Notes: generated from the sequence alone by a model not told the origin. A DNA stretch of 64,000 nt from Lycocorax pyrrhopterus obiensis (GCA_014706295.1 JACSVZ010000004.1:11132465-11196464); one strand, 5' to 3'. Positions 14,001 to 28,136 are shown, numbered from the stretch's first letter. Translations and numbers: made by a program.

Positions 14001-16809
14001 GTTGTTAAGATTATTTTATGAATACTTCTCAGTGAAAGGAGAACACAGCTAGGAGATGGAAATCTTAACACATAAGTGTTAGTGTCTGGAAACTGTACAG
14101 AATTATTTAGCCTATTAGTTTGTTAACCAGGTGCTCCTTGCACTTAACCTTATTTTCTAAACTCAGGCTGTGCCTAATATTTACCTGCAGATAATGAGGT
14201 AATGTTGTTAGATGTGGAGGACACCTACTTCTTTCTTGGACTTCTTCCATTTTCAGGCTTTGGCATTCTAACAGCTTGTCAAGAGAGAGACATCTGGAAT
14301 GTGATTTTTATTGGAGATGGCTGAAAACGTCTGTTACAGCATTTTTTGCACAGAAGATGGGGGATTTGTTCAAAATTGTGGAAGGTATCTTATTTGCTTA
14401 GTTAAAAGCAGAATTCTTTGGAAGATGCAGCCTCCATTTCTCCTCAGTCTTTTTATGCCCCTGGTTTGGGGGCAGAGACTAGTTTTTGGGCTGAGAAATT
14501 TTAGCTTGAGATTTATAGTGATTTATAGTATGAACCTTTCTAAAAAGAGACAACACCTTACAAGAAGACACTGGTTAAATGTCTGTCTGCCCACAATGTA
14601 CATTTGCCTTCATTACCATATGTAAGCATCTTGGATACTTTCATGTTTTTCAGGACTTGTAGCCTGAACTTGTTTCACTTTATTTCACCATTTGTAAAAT
14701 ACATCATATTCTCATTTAATATAATTCTCATCTTTTCCAATCTGTAGTTGTGCTCATTTTAGTCTGGGCTGAAAGAAGTCTCAGCACAACATCATAGCTG
14801 TTCTTTTCATCAGTCCAGCCCTTCTTCTGGCACTTTGTGCTGCCGTTCCAAAAATACAGCTGTCTTCTGCTCGCCTTATGTGCCTGGAATAGTCTTTTCT
14901 TTTGTATGCAGCCTGAGCCCTGTAAACATGGACTCAACAGGAGTTCCTTTAATAAATTAGCTGTTAGGATATTCAAAACTTTTAAACGATGGGATGTTTT
15001 GCTGCAGCAAGGGAGGAATTCTCATCAGCTCAGAAGTTGTTATCACACTGGGAGTTACAGCTCAGGAAACTGCCACCAGTGTTATTAGCAGCGGGTCCCT
15101 GGCATGCCAGGGGAACCCAGAGATCAATGCTTAACCCTTCCACTGCCCTTGTTTACTTAATTGGTCATCGGAATGAGCGTGAGAGAAATCCATCCATAGG
15201 AACTGTGCAGAGAATCAAAGAGTTTTCTCTAATAATGGAGGTCTCCAACCTAGAAATGCGAGCAATTGAAAGCATTATTTTAGTGCAATAACCTTTGGTA
15301 CTGAGTCAGACCCAGTGGCAGCAGGTCAGCCTAGATACCCCATATCTGGTTTTATTTCCTTCCCTGTATCATAGGCTTTGCAGAGCAGCTCTAGACAATG
15401 TGCCATGCATTGGAGATTATGTAGTTGTTGGAAATAGATTCCTGCAGGATTAGAGGTGTGATCACAGTGCCTGACTCTTGAGACTCCTCTCAATAAAAAG
15501 TCCTCTTATTGATTTCCCTTTATGTTGAGAAGTGAGGCGATCAGGGGAGATGGATACAGATAAGCACGTTCCTACTTAGATGAGGACTGGTTGGAGTCTG
15601 CTGAAAATCCCATTGCTTCGGAAGAGAAAAATCCCCGGTTGCTTTCCAAGTTATTAATCTGTTTGTGATTACTTTATTAAAAATACTTCTGGCTGTTCTC
15701 ATAGCATTGTCATTTATAGGTTTAACCACAAAATCATCTCCTGATATTTGCTAGCTATTTTTGTTCCCTCTTATTTATTTAAATATTTTGCCATCAAAGA
15801 CTTAAGTGATGCATTCAGATAATGGCCACAGGTAATTGCTTTAACAAGAGAGTCACGAGAGAAACTGCTGTTTTAATACCAGCCTGGGATGAGCATTCCA
15901 TGTCAGACTGTAAGAAAAGCAGTGTCATATTAGGGTAAACCTCACCACTTTCAGAGGAAATCATGTAAATACCAAGCAGACAGGAGTTTAGCAGCAGAAG
16001 ACAGGAAAAAACCACGACTCTTTCTTTGTAGACTATCCAGCTGTGTATTAGGTATAATATTCCTAGGAGTGGTCGCCTCTGTAAATGGAAACAGACAGGG
16101 AAAATGCTGTATGCCTGCCGAACCTCTGCTCATGCTAATAAGAAAATCCTTGGCCTGGATTCAGTCAGTGTTGCTGTTTTTCTTGGACAGCTCGCTGGGC
16201 ATCTTACATGGTATATAATGCACAATACCTGCCTAAATATGCTTTAAGAAGTGTTTTGTGTATATCTGTTCTTAGAGATTTGGCATTGTCTGTTGGGCTT
16301 TTATAGTGTAGGCCTTGAAAAACAGCCCTCTTCCAAAAAAACCCACCAGAAAGCAGAGACCCAAACAGCCTCCCAACACACCAGCTTTGGTAATTCAATA
16401 CCACCACCCGTTCTTTTGCTGTTAAATTTATGCCTTTTGGCCCCTAAAATCATGAGCCAGACAAAAGAAGTAGCAAGGACCCCACAGCTTGAAATCTGAA
16501 GCTATTTTGGCCTTTGCTTTGAAAAAGAAAAGGTATTTGTTAAACTACTTAAGGAGTTAATTTTCAGGCACTGAAGGCAGTTGAGATACAAAAAAATGAA
16601 AAAAAATGTTAAAACAAGCATGGCAAGACATTTTTCTTCTGTCAGGAAATTAAAAGAGTAGTTTGTAGATGCTGATTCTGATGCAGATTCAGTGCTGAAG
16701 AAGAATGCAGCCCAAGGGGCAAATCCTCCACCCCGCACATCTGGGATGATCTTCCAATGTAATGTGTGGTTGTGCCCTTTTCTGTTTCCAGGCTTATGTG
16801 AAGAGAATC

Positions 16810-16842
16810 GGGCCGGGGGCTGGGGGGGTGGGGAGGAGGGGG
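16810..16842 (+). other. G-quadruplex-forming motif
   Basis: Guanine runs of 3, 5, 7, 4 and 5 are separated by one- to four-base loops within 33 bases. This exceeds the usual G3+N1-7 x4 rule. It lies on the + (transcribed-sense) strand of the intron, so the pre-mRNA could form it too. Confidence 0.75.
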
Positions 16843-17400
16843 AATGTGGGGTGTGTGTTTTGCTACCTTTTATTATTGATTTCCCAAAATTAGAAGTCTC
16901 TTTCTAATAGAGAGGAGGCTTGAAAGCAATCAATAGTGTTTATCTTACAAGACAGTAGTTCAAACTGCAGTGGAAAGTGCTGTAATTCACCCTTTCCCTT
17001 GTTACTGATCATCTCATTTAGTGCAGCGCTGCACAACAGCTCCGGGTTTTAATGCTGTAAATCCCTTAATTATGCACTCCCCAAGTGTGTTAAAAATAAT
17101 ATAAAAGTGTTAGTCAGGCATTTCTGGCTTTATCTCCTTCCTCCAGTACTCATACTCTGTTTGCAACTCACTACAACTTAACTATGTGATTTGTATTGGA
17201 AAGATTTTTTTTTTTTTTGGTTCATTTTACTTTATTATATTTCAGCAGAGCTGTGACATCCATTTAGATATCTTTACTGCAATTGTTTCGTGATGAGATC
17301 AGATTGCCCGCTGTAGATACATCACAATAACAACTAAGAGAAAATTCAGGCCACCTTGCTTCCTTTTGATGAGCTGCTGTAGCCTGGCTTCACAGGAGCG

Positions 17401-17675
17401 AAAAAAGAAAAAGGAAAAAAACAGACAAGACAAGACAAAAGAGAGAAGAGAAGAGAAGAGAAGAGAAGAGAAGAGAAGAGAAGAGAAGAGAAGAGAAGAG
17501 AAGAGAAGAGAAGAGAAGAGAAGAGAAGAGAAGAGAAGAGAAGAGAAGAGAAGAGAAGAGAAGAGAAGAGAAGAGAAGAGAAGAGAGAAGAGAAGAGAAG
17601 AGAGAAGAGAAGAGAGAAGAAAAGAAAAGAAAAGAAAAGAAAAGAAAAGAAAAGAAAAGAAAAGAGAAAAGAAGG
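17401..17675 (+). repeat. Polypurine microsatellite (GAGAA)n and (AAAAG)n
   Basis: A purine-only tract starts after a CAAGA repeat at about 17422-17440. The perfect pentamer GAGAA runs from about 17445 to 17585 (near 28 units), becomes irregular, then changes to AAAAG units up to about 17670. It gives long, meaningless open frames on both strands (Arg/Glu-rich on +, Ser/Leu/Phe-rich on -). Confidence 0.97.
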
Positions 17676-19770
17676 AATAAAAAAATTCAATCAAAATAGC
17701 TCTGAATTAAGGCAGATTGAACCTTTTAAATAAACACAACGTGAACATAAAGGAAGTAGATGGTTCTGAAAGTTATGATGGGGTAAAAAACCCATAAAAA
17801 CTCCTAAAAATTGTGATTTGTATATTTGTCTTATTTCAACAGAGATCACATTTTGGTTCTTCTGATTGAAAACATTTTCAGTGGCTACTTTCTGCAGTTT
17901 TCCGGCTTCAAAACCTGTCTGTGGCCGTACTTTTTATTGAAAACAACCTTTTCTTTTCAAGTTGTACTGACGTTCACTGAAGGAATCCTGTCTGCAACAC
18001 CTCCCGACTCACCAGCTCACATTGTGGACCCTCAGATCAACCAACTCACATTCACAGGAGTTGGCAGCGGGCAATATGACTTAAGTAATTAACTTTCCAG
18101 ATAAACGCGGATAACAGGTCGGGTTGAAACCTTATATATTGAAAGCCCCACAAAGGTTTCCAAGGCTACAGGCAAGATCCTCTCAAGATTATTTTTTAGT
18201 TTTCTTGAGCCTTTCTTCTTAGTGAAGGAAAGATTAGGATAGTGATAGCTTTGTGACTGGGAGCTCCAGCCAACTGCAGCTCCTTGGCTTGCTCCATGCC
18301 TGGCAGCATTGCAGCAGCAGGTCCTTCATTTCACTGGGATTATTCCCTAGTGCAGCATTCCAGGCTCCTATGAAAGAGCTCTGCAGAGAAATGAAGCCTA
18401 GGAACACAGATCCAAGTGGCAGTACATCCTGCGGCACATGGCAAGAAAAGTGCAGCAGAAAAAAGCTTGTTTCCAGAGCTGTTCCTTCTGCTGCTGCTTC
18501 AAATCATCAGAGCCGCTTCTTTGATGTTCCAGGAGAAAATTACCCATTCTACAAAAAAAGATGCCGCCTCCCTTTTCAGCACAGTAAAGAGAAAATATCC
18601 ATTCAGAGACATTTATATACAGCTAATGGCAGGAGAGATGTGACCCCTCTTCCATGGAGGCAGAAGTGTGCAATAGTCATCACAGGTGAGCCTGGCCCAA
18701 GTCCTGTCACAATTAAAGAAGCCCGACTGAGTTCAGTGTGAACAGGTCAGAACCAGAGAAACCTTGCAAATCGTATCGGGGAGTTTCAACCAGGTTGCCT
18801 GCCTCTGGTTTGGTGTTTTTCTGGTGTTCCTCAACTTCTGAAGAATGAATAGTGCAGTCTTACTATTGCCAGCTCTTGTGATATTTGATGTTTCTCTGAA
18901 AGCTTGAGCTTTGAAAGCTTACAAGACAAAGATTTTTTTTTAAGCTATTTTTTGTGTGCTTTTAGTATGTTCTAGTCTTTTATAGTTGGAAAACACAGGT
19001 GAAAGCTGACCTGAGTTCCTAAAAGCTCAGAAATGACAAGGCAGAAGAGATGCCCACATTTATTAGTTTGTGAAATGCTGTGATTTTTTTAAGCTGTCAT
19101 CATGATTTAGGCTGTAAATATGGTGTTTACAGCCACAGTATGTTTTTAGTTCTGCAGACAGCATGAGGCAGTATGAACAGAATGCTGTGTTAGTCCACAG
19201 AAGTTCAATCACTCCAACAGAATTTCTTAGTAGGCAGAGTTGCCTTCTAAGGACGAAGATGTCATCTTCATCCTGCACAGTAATTGAAAAATAATTAAAG
19301 TCTTCCTCCTCCAGGATAGCATCATCTTGCCATTGATCAAGAGGCAGTTCAAACCATCAGATGACATCCCTTGAAAACTGGCATTTTTAGAGATGTCACA
19401 TTTGAAATGTTACAGTTATAGGACTTCCATTATATGTATTATAAATCCACATTTTAGAAAGTTGTAATTTAACCATATACAGTCACTGTGCTTTGAAACT
19501 TGGCATAAAAATCACAGCCCTGGAGCAGATATTTTTGTAAGGGAAGATATTTGAGAAAATTGATTTGACTTCTCAGAGATTTAGACGTGTTCAAGTTATC
19601 TCTCAGCACATTAGACTTACAGAAGTGAAATTTGTGTGAGCTACCAGACACAAGAATGTGGAGGTTTGGGTGGGTGTGACATGATCCACAGCAAGTAATA
19701 ATTTGGTTTTGATAATGATGAATAATGTAAATGCAGGGACATTCTGTGTGGGTTTTAACATGGGACTACT

Positions 19771-19840
19771 GAACACTGGAATCAGAACCTAAATCAGTTG
19801 CAGTTGAACGTTGGAATCAGAAGCTAAATCAGTTGGAGTT
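19771..19840. repeat. Tandem duplication, 2 x 35 bp
   Basis: Two adjacent 35-bp units begin gaacactggaatcagaacct and gaacgttggaatcagaagct. They differ at only four or so positions, so this is a local tandem duplication. Confidence 0.9.
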
Positions 19841-22800
19841 GTCTCCAAGGTCAGCTTTGTGAATGCTCCATGTGTACTTGCAGGTGAAATCAGAAGTAAT
19901 TAATCTGGAAGGAGCTGCTTGACTCCATAGGTGCTACAGTCATGTCTTCACTGGGTGATGTGGAAAAGGGCCACAAATTACCCTTTCTGTGAGATCAAGA
20001 ACACCCTGTCCTCTCCGCACTCGAGGCTGCAGAGAACTGGGAATAGGTTGGAATTATAGAAAAGAGGTGCCAGGTAGACTCACATCTGTTCTGGGAGTTG
20101 GTTGTTGGAGTAGAAATGGTTTTATCTACCGCATTTGCATGAGATATGCTTTTATTCTTTCTTTTGTTCCCCCTCCACCTGCAACAGATCTACAGCCAGT
20201 GTAGAGTGCCATATGGATTTTTTAACACCAAGTATTACTGAACCTTTGGAGCAACTGCATGAAAGCAAGGTGTCAGGCAAGAGGCTTTGCTGTTGGAAAT
20301 TGCTGTAGCCCTCCAGGAGCCACATTGGCTTGCCCAGCCCACTCTGTCACAGCAGCTGACTCTCCTTTGCCTTCCCTGCTCTTTCCCTATTTCTGTCTAG
20401 CTAAAATGAGATAAAGCTGTTGCTTTGTGAGTGGGAAAGACTGAGAGCTCACCACAGAGCCAGGCAGAGTTAGAGCAGGAGCTGAGCAATGTTTTGACAG
20501 GCTTGGGGCACCCTTCGCTTTGAGCATGGGACCCCCAAAGTTCAGCTTGGCCATGCAGGTCCTGCACAGCCACATGACGCTGGGAGCTAGTGTGGGATCT
20601 CACTGTGTTTACCTTATGGATAAGATATGCAGTGTAGCTGCCCCCAGAAAGGTTTGTAAGCTGACACTGTAAACCCTGTAAAAGGTTTCACCTGTTCAAA
20701 GCCAGTCAGTTCAAATATCCTTCGTTTCTTTTCTTTCTTTTTAAAAATCTCTGAATGAATTTCTCTGTTTCAAATGGAGCAAATCGGTCCAAACTTTATA
20801 GGGCAATGTTGACCACATCAGATATTTTCTACTCTTGTTTTCCTTTCTCCATTAATTGGAGAACAAAAAATGATGCTGAATAAATATACCTATCAGTTAT
20901 CAAGGATACAGTAGGGGAGTTGTTAATAGAGATGGGTGCACTTTATTACAGACAAGATTCTTTAAAACTCTTTAAATCTGAACATCCAGAAAGACTTTAA
21001 CCAGAGAAATTCTTGGCTAGGTTAATCCCACAACCTAATTTATTTTGCGGATAGGCATGTGTTTAAACGAATACAAGGCATGCATAAAATACCTCCTGAT
21101 TTGAGAGCTATAACAAGGACGGAGTGTATTACCACCACGTCAGCTGGAAACATGGGGCTGATCTGTTCACAGGTGGTACTCAGGCCAGCTGTAAGTCATC
21201 ACTGTTCTTGTTAACTAATCAGGAGAATGGTGTAGTTTTATTGGTTTCTGGTTATTTTAGACTTTTCCCTGTGAATGTGGTCATGGAGAAGCAATTTTGT
21301 GCAAGGCAGGGATGGCCAGGCGGGTTTTTTTCAAGAGAGATGCAATAGATGTGCTTCTAGGTACAAAACATGACCCTTGTGGAAGCTCCCTGAGCTCTCA
21401 TTTGGGAAGGACAACTCATGGTCATAGCATCTTCTCAGTCACAAAGGATAGAGGCGGGGAAAACAAAACCCAGTCAGAGGGGGATTAGAGGGAAGCAAAT
21501 CACAGTGATAATAGGGATAGATAATGATGATACCATCAAGTTCTTACATAATGCTTTTCACCAGGAGATCAGAAAATAATCTGAGATCTACAGCTCTCAC
21601 AAAGAAGAAAGGGAATCCCAATCCTGTGTTACATCTATTACACCTGTTGCATCTTGTACAGGTTAAAGAGAAGGAGTTTAATCATGGCTAACACTAGTGA
21701 GCCACTCTTCAAAAATATTTTTGTACAAATGAGGAGAATGTAATAAAGTGTTTGCAATCTCTCTATACAGTGTTAATTACAGAGTTTTGAAGGCACTGTA
21801 TACCTGGTATATATTGCGAAGGACTCGGTAATGAATGCGTTGCAGAAAATTTCCAGCTGGAATCCAAACAGGACCATTTAAAGATGTTTTACTGAAACAG
21901 AAGTGCCAAATCTCTAGGTTAGGTTTTGGCAGTGGACCCAAAATACATTTCACAAGAAGTGATTATTATGTATGATTCATACAGTGCGTCCACGAGTGAA
22001 AATAATACTGCTTAGCTCTCAGTGTTCAAAGTGCTTTTACATTTTCAAAGTGCTGTGCACACATTAGTTAATTAATGGAATAAAATAAGTTACATTTTTG
22101 TGCATTTAGCATTGACATTTTGACAATAAATTGTTTTGGAGACTTTATATGCATCAGTGCATTTGAGCAGCTTGTATAAATTGTGCTGATGTTCTCAATT
22201 GTATTTGAGCAGCATCTTAGTAATTTAGATGCATTTTACCTTATGATGAGCAGATAGGTAGAGCAAAGGTTATCTTTAGATAGCAACGTTCCATAAATAA
22301 GGCAACTTCTTGTCCTTTCTAATAAATCATAAATCTGCTCACTTGCTCGTGCTCTGCAATCCGCGGCAGAACTAAATGCACTAGTGGAAGTCAAAACCCA
22401 CTAAGAGCCATCATTAGTATTCTAACTGCAGAAACAGAGCTCCATCCAGAAGATGGATTTTGTGGAATTGGTATACCCAATGTTAGGCATAGGGACTTGG
22501 TAAAGTGCTGGAACATCTGCTGTCTATTTTCAGAGGACTGTCAGCCTATTACCATCTATTAAAATTAATTTAAAACTGATCCCATAGAGATGAATCTCGT
22601 TTTTCTCTTTCCGATCCTTATGAAAAGTGTTGGCATAGTGTTGACATTTATATCCTGTTGGTTGGGGTTTTTTTCTAAACAACCTATATTAGAGTTGCAA
22701 TATCCTCTGTGGAAGGCATCTGTCGATCGTGTCAGGCTTGCTTAATGACCTTTCACATGAGGACGTTTTGGCTGGAATGCTATCCCAGCTCACAATGCCA

Positions 22801-24239
22801 AATCTATAATCATATCTGCTCTCAAGCACAGATCTTCCTTATTGGTCCTAGCCTCTCACAGCTAGAGACATCCCAAAAGTAGGCTCTGAAGTGCAGCCGT
22901 TCCATGAGTTGACCCAGTCACAGCTCAAGTTTTAGAGTTTTTGGGAATAAGTATTTTACATCCAATTTGCCTGACTTACTGCTCATTGTTCCTCCTGAAC
23001 TCCCTTCTGATCAGCAGGAAACATGCAGAGGTTGCATTTAGGTCATGCAGACTCCTCGCATGGATTCTTTCAGGATGCTAGGAGTCAAGCATTGCAAAAT
23101 CTTATGAAAATAGCTCATCATTCTACAGTCTATTTAACAAAAATGGCGTTATTTTGTTGATGGGTGTACCCAAAGAGGGTGTACCTCTAGACATGCAGTA
23201 AGCAAATGATCCTGAGTTGATCTTATTTTAGGAAGAGACACTGGAGTGAGCATCCTGGGAATGGAAGTGCTTTTTCTAGCAGTACTGTAAATTTAGCAGC
23301 ATCCTCTTTTGTCTGGCTCTGTCTTTTTCTGGTGGCAAAAAGATTATCTCCAGCATTAGAATGAGACACATGCAGTATTTAAGAAAATCAGCCTTTGTCC
23401 TTGGAAAATGGTCTTTAATAGCTTGCATTAATTAGTTTAATTTGTTCTCTAAATGACAAATAACTTAATCGTAAAACATTTTCTTCAAGGAGAGAGAAAA
23501 GTTAATATTTATATAAATGAGATTCAGTACAGGTTTTAGTAAGAGCAATGGTTTCAGAGCTGTTTCACGTTATGCCGTGTGGCCTTTATTCTTGGGAAAG
23601 CAGGCCTGTTACCCCTTCACTTTGCTTCCACAACAGGAATTTTAATCACCTCATTGGGTAAGAATTAATAACTTTCTATACTAGTGTTATCTCTACCCAT
23701 GCTCTTCCTCAGAGGCTATATTGAGGTGCTGGGAGGAGAATTTGCAGTACATTGCTGCTAATACAGGTTAGGTGAGCACTTTTCATTCCCTAAAAGTGCA
23801 GCTTTTATGACATTTGTTGAATTTTTGGAAACCTAGATGTAGTCAGACAAAATAGGTGTCCAAGTGCTGCTGTCATCTTCCCAGCAGGGTGGAAAACATT
23901 TGCTTGCACTGATCCTAAACCCCTGTGAAATCATCAGCCTTTGGATAAAGAGTGACAAATGTGAACATTAATGGAGGATGAAGGCAAGAAAGATAAAAGA
24001 AGCGATAGCAAACAAGGGGAATACTCAGTGGGAGTTTTCTTCTGGACTGCTCTCATTTACATTAGGTTTGAGGGACTTCATCAAATCATGTATTTTGAAA
24101 AGCTTTCTGAGGTGAAACTTTCTGGGTTTTAGATGCTTATATAATTTTGTATGTGGGAGTCATCTGTCCTCTTTTGATGAAAATACTTTAAAAAGTTGAA
24201 TTTTAAACCAACTTTGTAAGATCCAGCCAGACTTTTTTC

Positions 24240-24287
24240 CTTTGTCAATAATTTCCTTTGTCAATAATTTCCTTTGTCAATAATAAA
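24240..24287. repeat. Minisatellite, about 3 x 16 bp
   Basis: The unit ctttgtcaataatttc occurs as two exact copies, followed by a third that loses match at its end (ctttgtcaataataaa). Confidence 0.92.
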
Positions 24288-24629
24288 CAGCTGGGAAGTA
24301 TCCCTGCCCGCGAGGTGAGGTGAAACCTTTGCTCAACCTCAGTGAGAAAATTGTTGCTGAGTTTAGCATGACTGCCATTTTACCCTGCCTGTAACAGTAC
24401 ACTTAAAAAGTTGTTTAAGCCATCATCATCTTCCAGGAATTGTTTCTCCTGCCCTTTCTCTGCAGTTCAACTATTGTGCACCCTTCAGGAGCCTCAGCAA
24501 CAGCAGTAGGGAGTTTGCTTTCCAGGGCAACGGATCTTCCTTGCTGGTTCCCAGCATCATGCGGTTCTGCCTCCTCCTGGCACTGCCTCCAGCATCCAAA
24601 TTTAAATTACTCATTATTTAGTTGCTCGA

Positions 24630-24803
24630 ACAGTTTGCCCAGAGAAATTGTGAATGTCCCATTCCTGGAAGTATTCAAGGAAAGGCTGGATGGGGCCCTC
24701 AACAACCTAATCTAGTGGTAGACATCCCTGTCCATGGCAGGGGTATTTGAACTAGATGATCTTTAAGGTCCCTTCTGACCCAAACCCATGATTTCTTGAT
24801 TCT
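24630..24803 (+). mobile_element. CR1 LINE 3' fragment
   Basis: The order is sense-strand: 'cagtttgcccagagaaattg', 'ttcaaggaaaggctggatgg', 'aacaacctaatctagtgg', 'ccatggcagggg', 'aactagatgatctttaaggt', then a decayed tgatttcttgattct tail. Confidence 0.93.
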
Positions 24804-27800
24804 CATACCTGTCTGAAGGGTAGGAGGTACCATTACTTGGTCTCTCTGTGTGGTTTTAAGTCCTGGGGCTGTTTTGTATTCAGAATCTTCCAGCAGCCAC
24901 TAGGATAATGGCAAGGAGGTCATCACATTTCTATGTTCAAGCATATTTTGGTTTTTGAGTGGTGGAGTCTGAGCAAGTAGTGCTGATTCTCCTGCTGGCC
25001 CTGGGAAGCAGTGGGAATTTTATTGGTAGATATTATGAGGTACTACAACAAGACTGGTAAAAAACATCAAAAACATGAGAATTTTCCAAAGTGACACCTT
25101 AATCCAGCAAAGAGCTGGAGCACGATACTCTTGGGAATTAGTCTGCCACAGGTTCAATGCACGGACAGGTTTAGGATGCTCATAATCACAGAGAACTTTG
25201 GGGTATTTAAGTCCAAGTTGTACTAAAAAAAATAGTGAAAAACTGATGTTGTAAGGTAAAATGTGATGCAAAAACTTGGCTTATGGGATCACAACACCCT
25301 GCTTGATTGTATGCCACAATTCCATCTTATTCAGCGGAGCTCCACAATGAGGTTATAATGATAACTCTAAGTAAGCTCATGATTTATCTCCTCCAAAAAG
25401 CATGGTTGTTGTAAAACTGCGTATCAGATATTTTCAGAGTACTATCCTTCACAAGCCCTTATTTAACACAGTTATATTTGCATGCACACCCTCTCTTCTC
25501 ATTTGCCATTTGTCACTGAGATAGCAAATTGCATTCATCAGAATCCATTCATTCCCCCGGTTTCGCTGAATACAGGATTATCTTGGCTGTGTCAGCTGCC
25601 CTATGACTGGGAACTGTGAAAAATGGAGGTCGCCTTCAGATATTCCAAACATATATCTTCAAAGGACAGTAGGTATTAACTTGGAAAAGATTAATGGGCT
25701 TTATGTCATCGTGTTTGTGTGGCATAAAAGTGAATTGTGAAGATTGATGTATATCTTGGTAAAAACAAATGCATTCTTAAACTACTCTCCTGGCCCTAGC
25801 CTGACAAGTTTTAGTGACCATCAAAAGAAATATACTAAGACGTTCCCTTAAATCCTAGGCTGGTTTTACAGGTTTTTTCACCTTTAGGAAAACGAAAAAC
25901 TTTTTGTAGTTGAGAACAAAACCACATGTGGACTATTAAGGACTGGTTATTTTATAGCCTGTCTGTGTTTATATTAGCACTACAGGACTGTCACATCTTA
26001 TTTGTCATATAATCATGTAGTATATAAGTAACTGGAACATACACAAATGGCCAACAACAAAATTGTGAATTCCTCTGAAAATGCTGTTATATTTTCCTGT
26101 TTGAGATCCAGGTTGGTTCCTTAGGATAACCATTCTGCTTGTCAGGGAGATGCTTTGTTCACGCAAAAAAAAGTAACGGCTCAGCACAAAGAAGGCCAAA
26201 ATGGAAAGCTCTGCCTGCCCTTGAATAATACACTGTATTTACAAAGTATTGAAGGTATTCACAGAGTGAATTCTCTCACAAAGAATAAGTAACTTTTAAA
26301 AAACAATCAATGTATAAGGGAAAAAGAGTTATCAGTATTGATTCACACAATATATGGATGCATTGAAAAGATATTTCCACCAGAGGAAAAGCAGTGGTGT
26401 GCAGTGAAGCTTATGAACTTTGCATGTGACCATTGATGGGATTTTTTTTTTTTAATCTGTAGCATCTTTGGTCAAAAGAGAGCAGGGGAAAAAAAACCCA
26501 GGGTCCTAGTCTACTTCTGCTGTTCTTGTTTCTCTGTGACCTTGGGCACATCAAATCTTTACTTGGCGGCAGGGATCTATCAGAAATATCACAAAACTGG
26601 AATGTTGACCTGTGCTTGAGAACTGCGGGTAAAACTTCTCCACTGGGAAGTTTTATGGGTTTTAATATGTTTCAGTTATGTGGAGAAAGGCTTGGGTCAT
26701 AGTGCTAACTGCACTGGTGTGTCTGATACCTGTATGATACTGGGAGTACCAATAGCCTTCAGCTGTTGAATATGAGCAGACCTGTAGGAACAGGCAGAAA
26801 GGACAGGGAGAGACGTTCTGGCCATATTTTGAATTTTTATTGAGTTTCACTGTTAAGTGTGTTGCTACTTCATTTCGGTTTAGAGGCAGAGATTGCTGCA
26901 AAGCCTTATGTACTAGGATGTTGTTTGTATTAATATTTTAAACTGGTAATAAATATCTGGGGGGGAGGGTTGTTGTTTTTGTTTTGTTTTGTGGGATTGT
27001 TAAATTGTCATTGGACTTTTAATTATCTTTCACTCCAAGCTAAGAATGTGTTCCATCATGAAGTAGGATATTAAAGCACTAATAATAAATTTCTGTTTCT
27101 GTTTTTTAACTATAGTAGGACCACCATAGAAACCATTCCACTCTGTGATGAGCATAAATAATTTTGTAATTTATATGGTTTGTATTATTCTTTTCTGCCA
27201 TGGCTAACTAAGTAATGTGATGGTTTAAGTAAGAGTTGCTTCTTCACAGCTAGTCCTCCACTGGTATTTGCTCTTGATGTGGTATCGTAACGCTCCATTA
27301 ATACCCTTACTTGCAAGAGGTTTGCAGGAATGTGGATTTTTATTTAGGCTTTTGCTTTGGATTCCAAAGAATCTCGAAATTCAAATCCATGAAAACCAGA
27401 GAACAGTGTCCTGAGAGAGTACATTTCTCCCTGGATTGAAAGGTAATCCAGAGATGTCCTGTTTGCCTGAAGCTGGACTCATTTGGATGATTGCAAGGTC
27501 AAGTAAACACGGGGTGTTTTGGCTCAGGTCTGAAGTGGATTTGAAGCTGTGCCAAGAGAAAATCTCTTAAGGCTAGGTGAATAGCTTTGTGAACATCATC
27601 ACACAGTTCGTTGATTGTCAAATTCACCATATCACCTGTCTGACACCTCTGCCCTGCTTAAATCTTGTTCTGAGGATGGAGGCAGCACCAAAGCTTTCTA
27701 TTTGCCATAAATACATGACTGAAGTTATTTTTGAAAGTAATTCTGTAATCATAGACCATGATGTCATGCCAAAAGGAGCAGACAGTCAGCTAGGCTTTAT

Positions 27801-28104
27801 GCTCTAATGGTTTCTGTGAAATTAGTAATAATACCAGGAGGCTGAATTTTAATTTACAGTGCTATGAAATGAGTAGTTTTTATAGGGCCTGAAGCATTCA
27901 ACTTCAGAAAGCGTGTGAAAACTTCTGACCTCAACCCCACTGTTTTCCAAGGGGAGATGCAGTCCTCTCTGCTCTGTTTGGTCAGACAGGCTGCTGCCTG
28001 GACAGCCGGCCAGATGTTCATGGTGCTCAGGAAAGGTAGCATCTCTGGCAAAGTGGATCACAGCTGCTGGGAGGTATATGGCAGATGCCTGTGTTATTCT
28101 ACAG

Positions 28105-28136
28105 TATTTCCATCTGTTGGTATTTCCATCTGTTGG
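28105..28136. repeat. Tandem duplication, 2 x 16 bp
   Basis: The unit tatttccatctgttgg is present twice in a row without a mismatch. Confidence 0.9.

Noticed and set aside
17299..17694. Open frames of 104-131 residues on both strands
   Set aside because: They are the GAGAA/AAAAG microsatellite read in several frames; the products are pure Arg/Glu or Ser/Leu/Phe repeats.
17826..18092. Candidate coding exon near 17960-18085
   Set aside because: Protein-like reading (Pro/Asp-rich), but it has no similarity to the macrodomain part expected before VDRII and no matching donor in phase 0.
24240..24287. Short direct repeats as a CRISPR-like array
   Set aside because: The units are directly adjacent without spacers and the genome is a vertebrate; this is a minisatellite.
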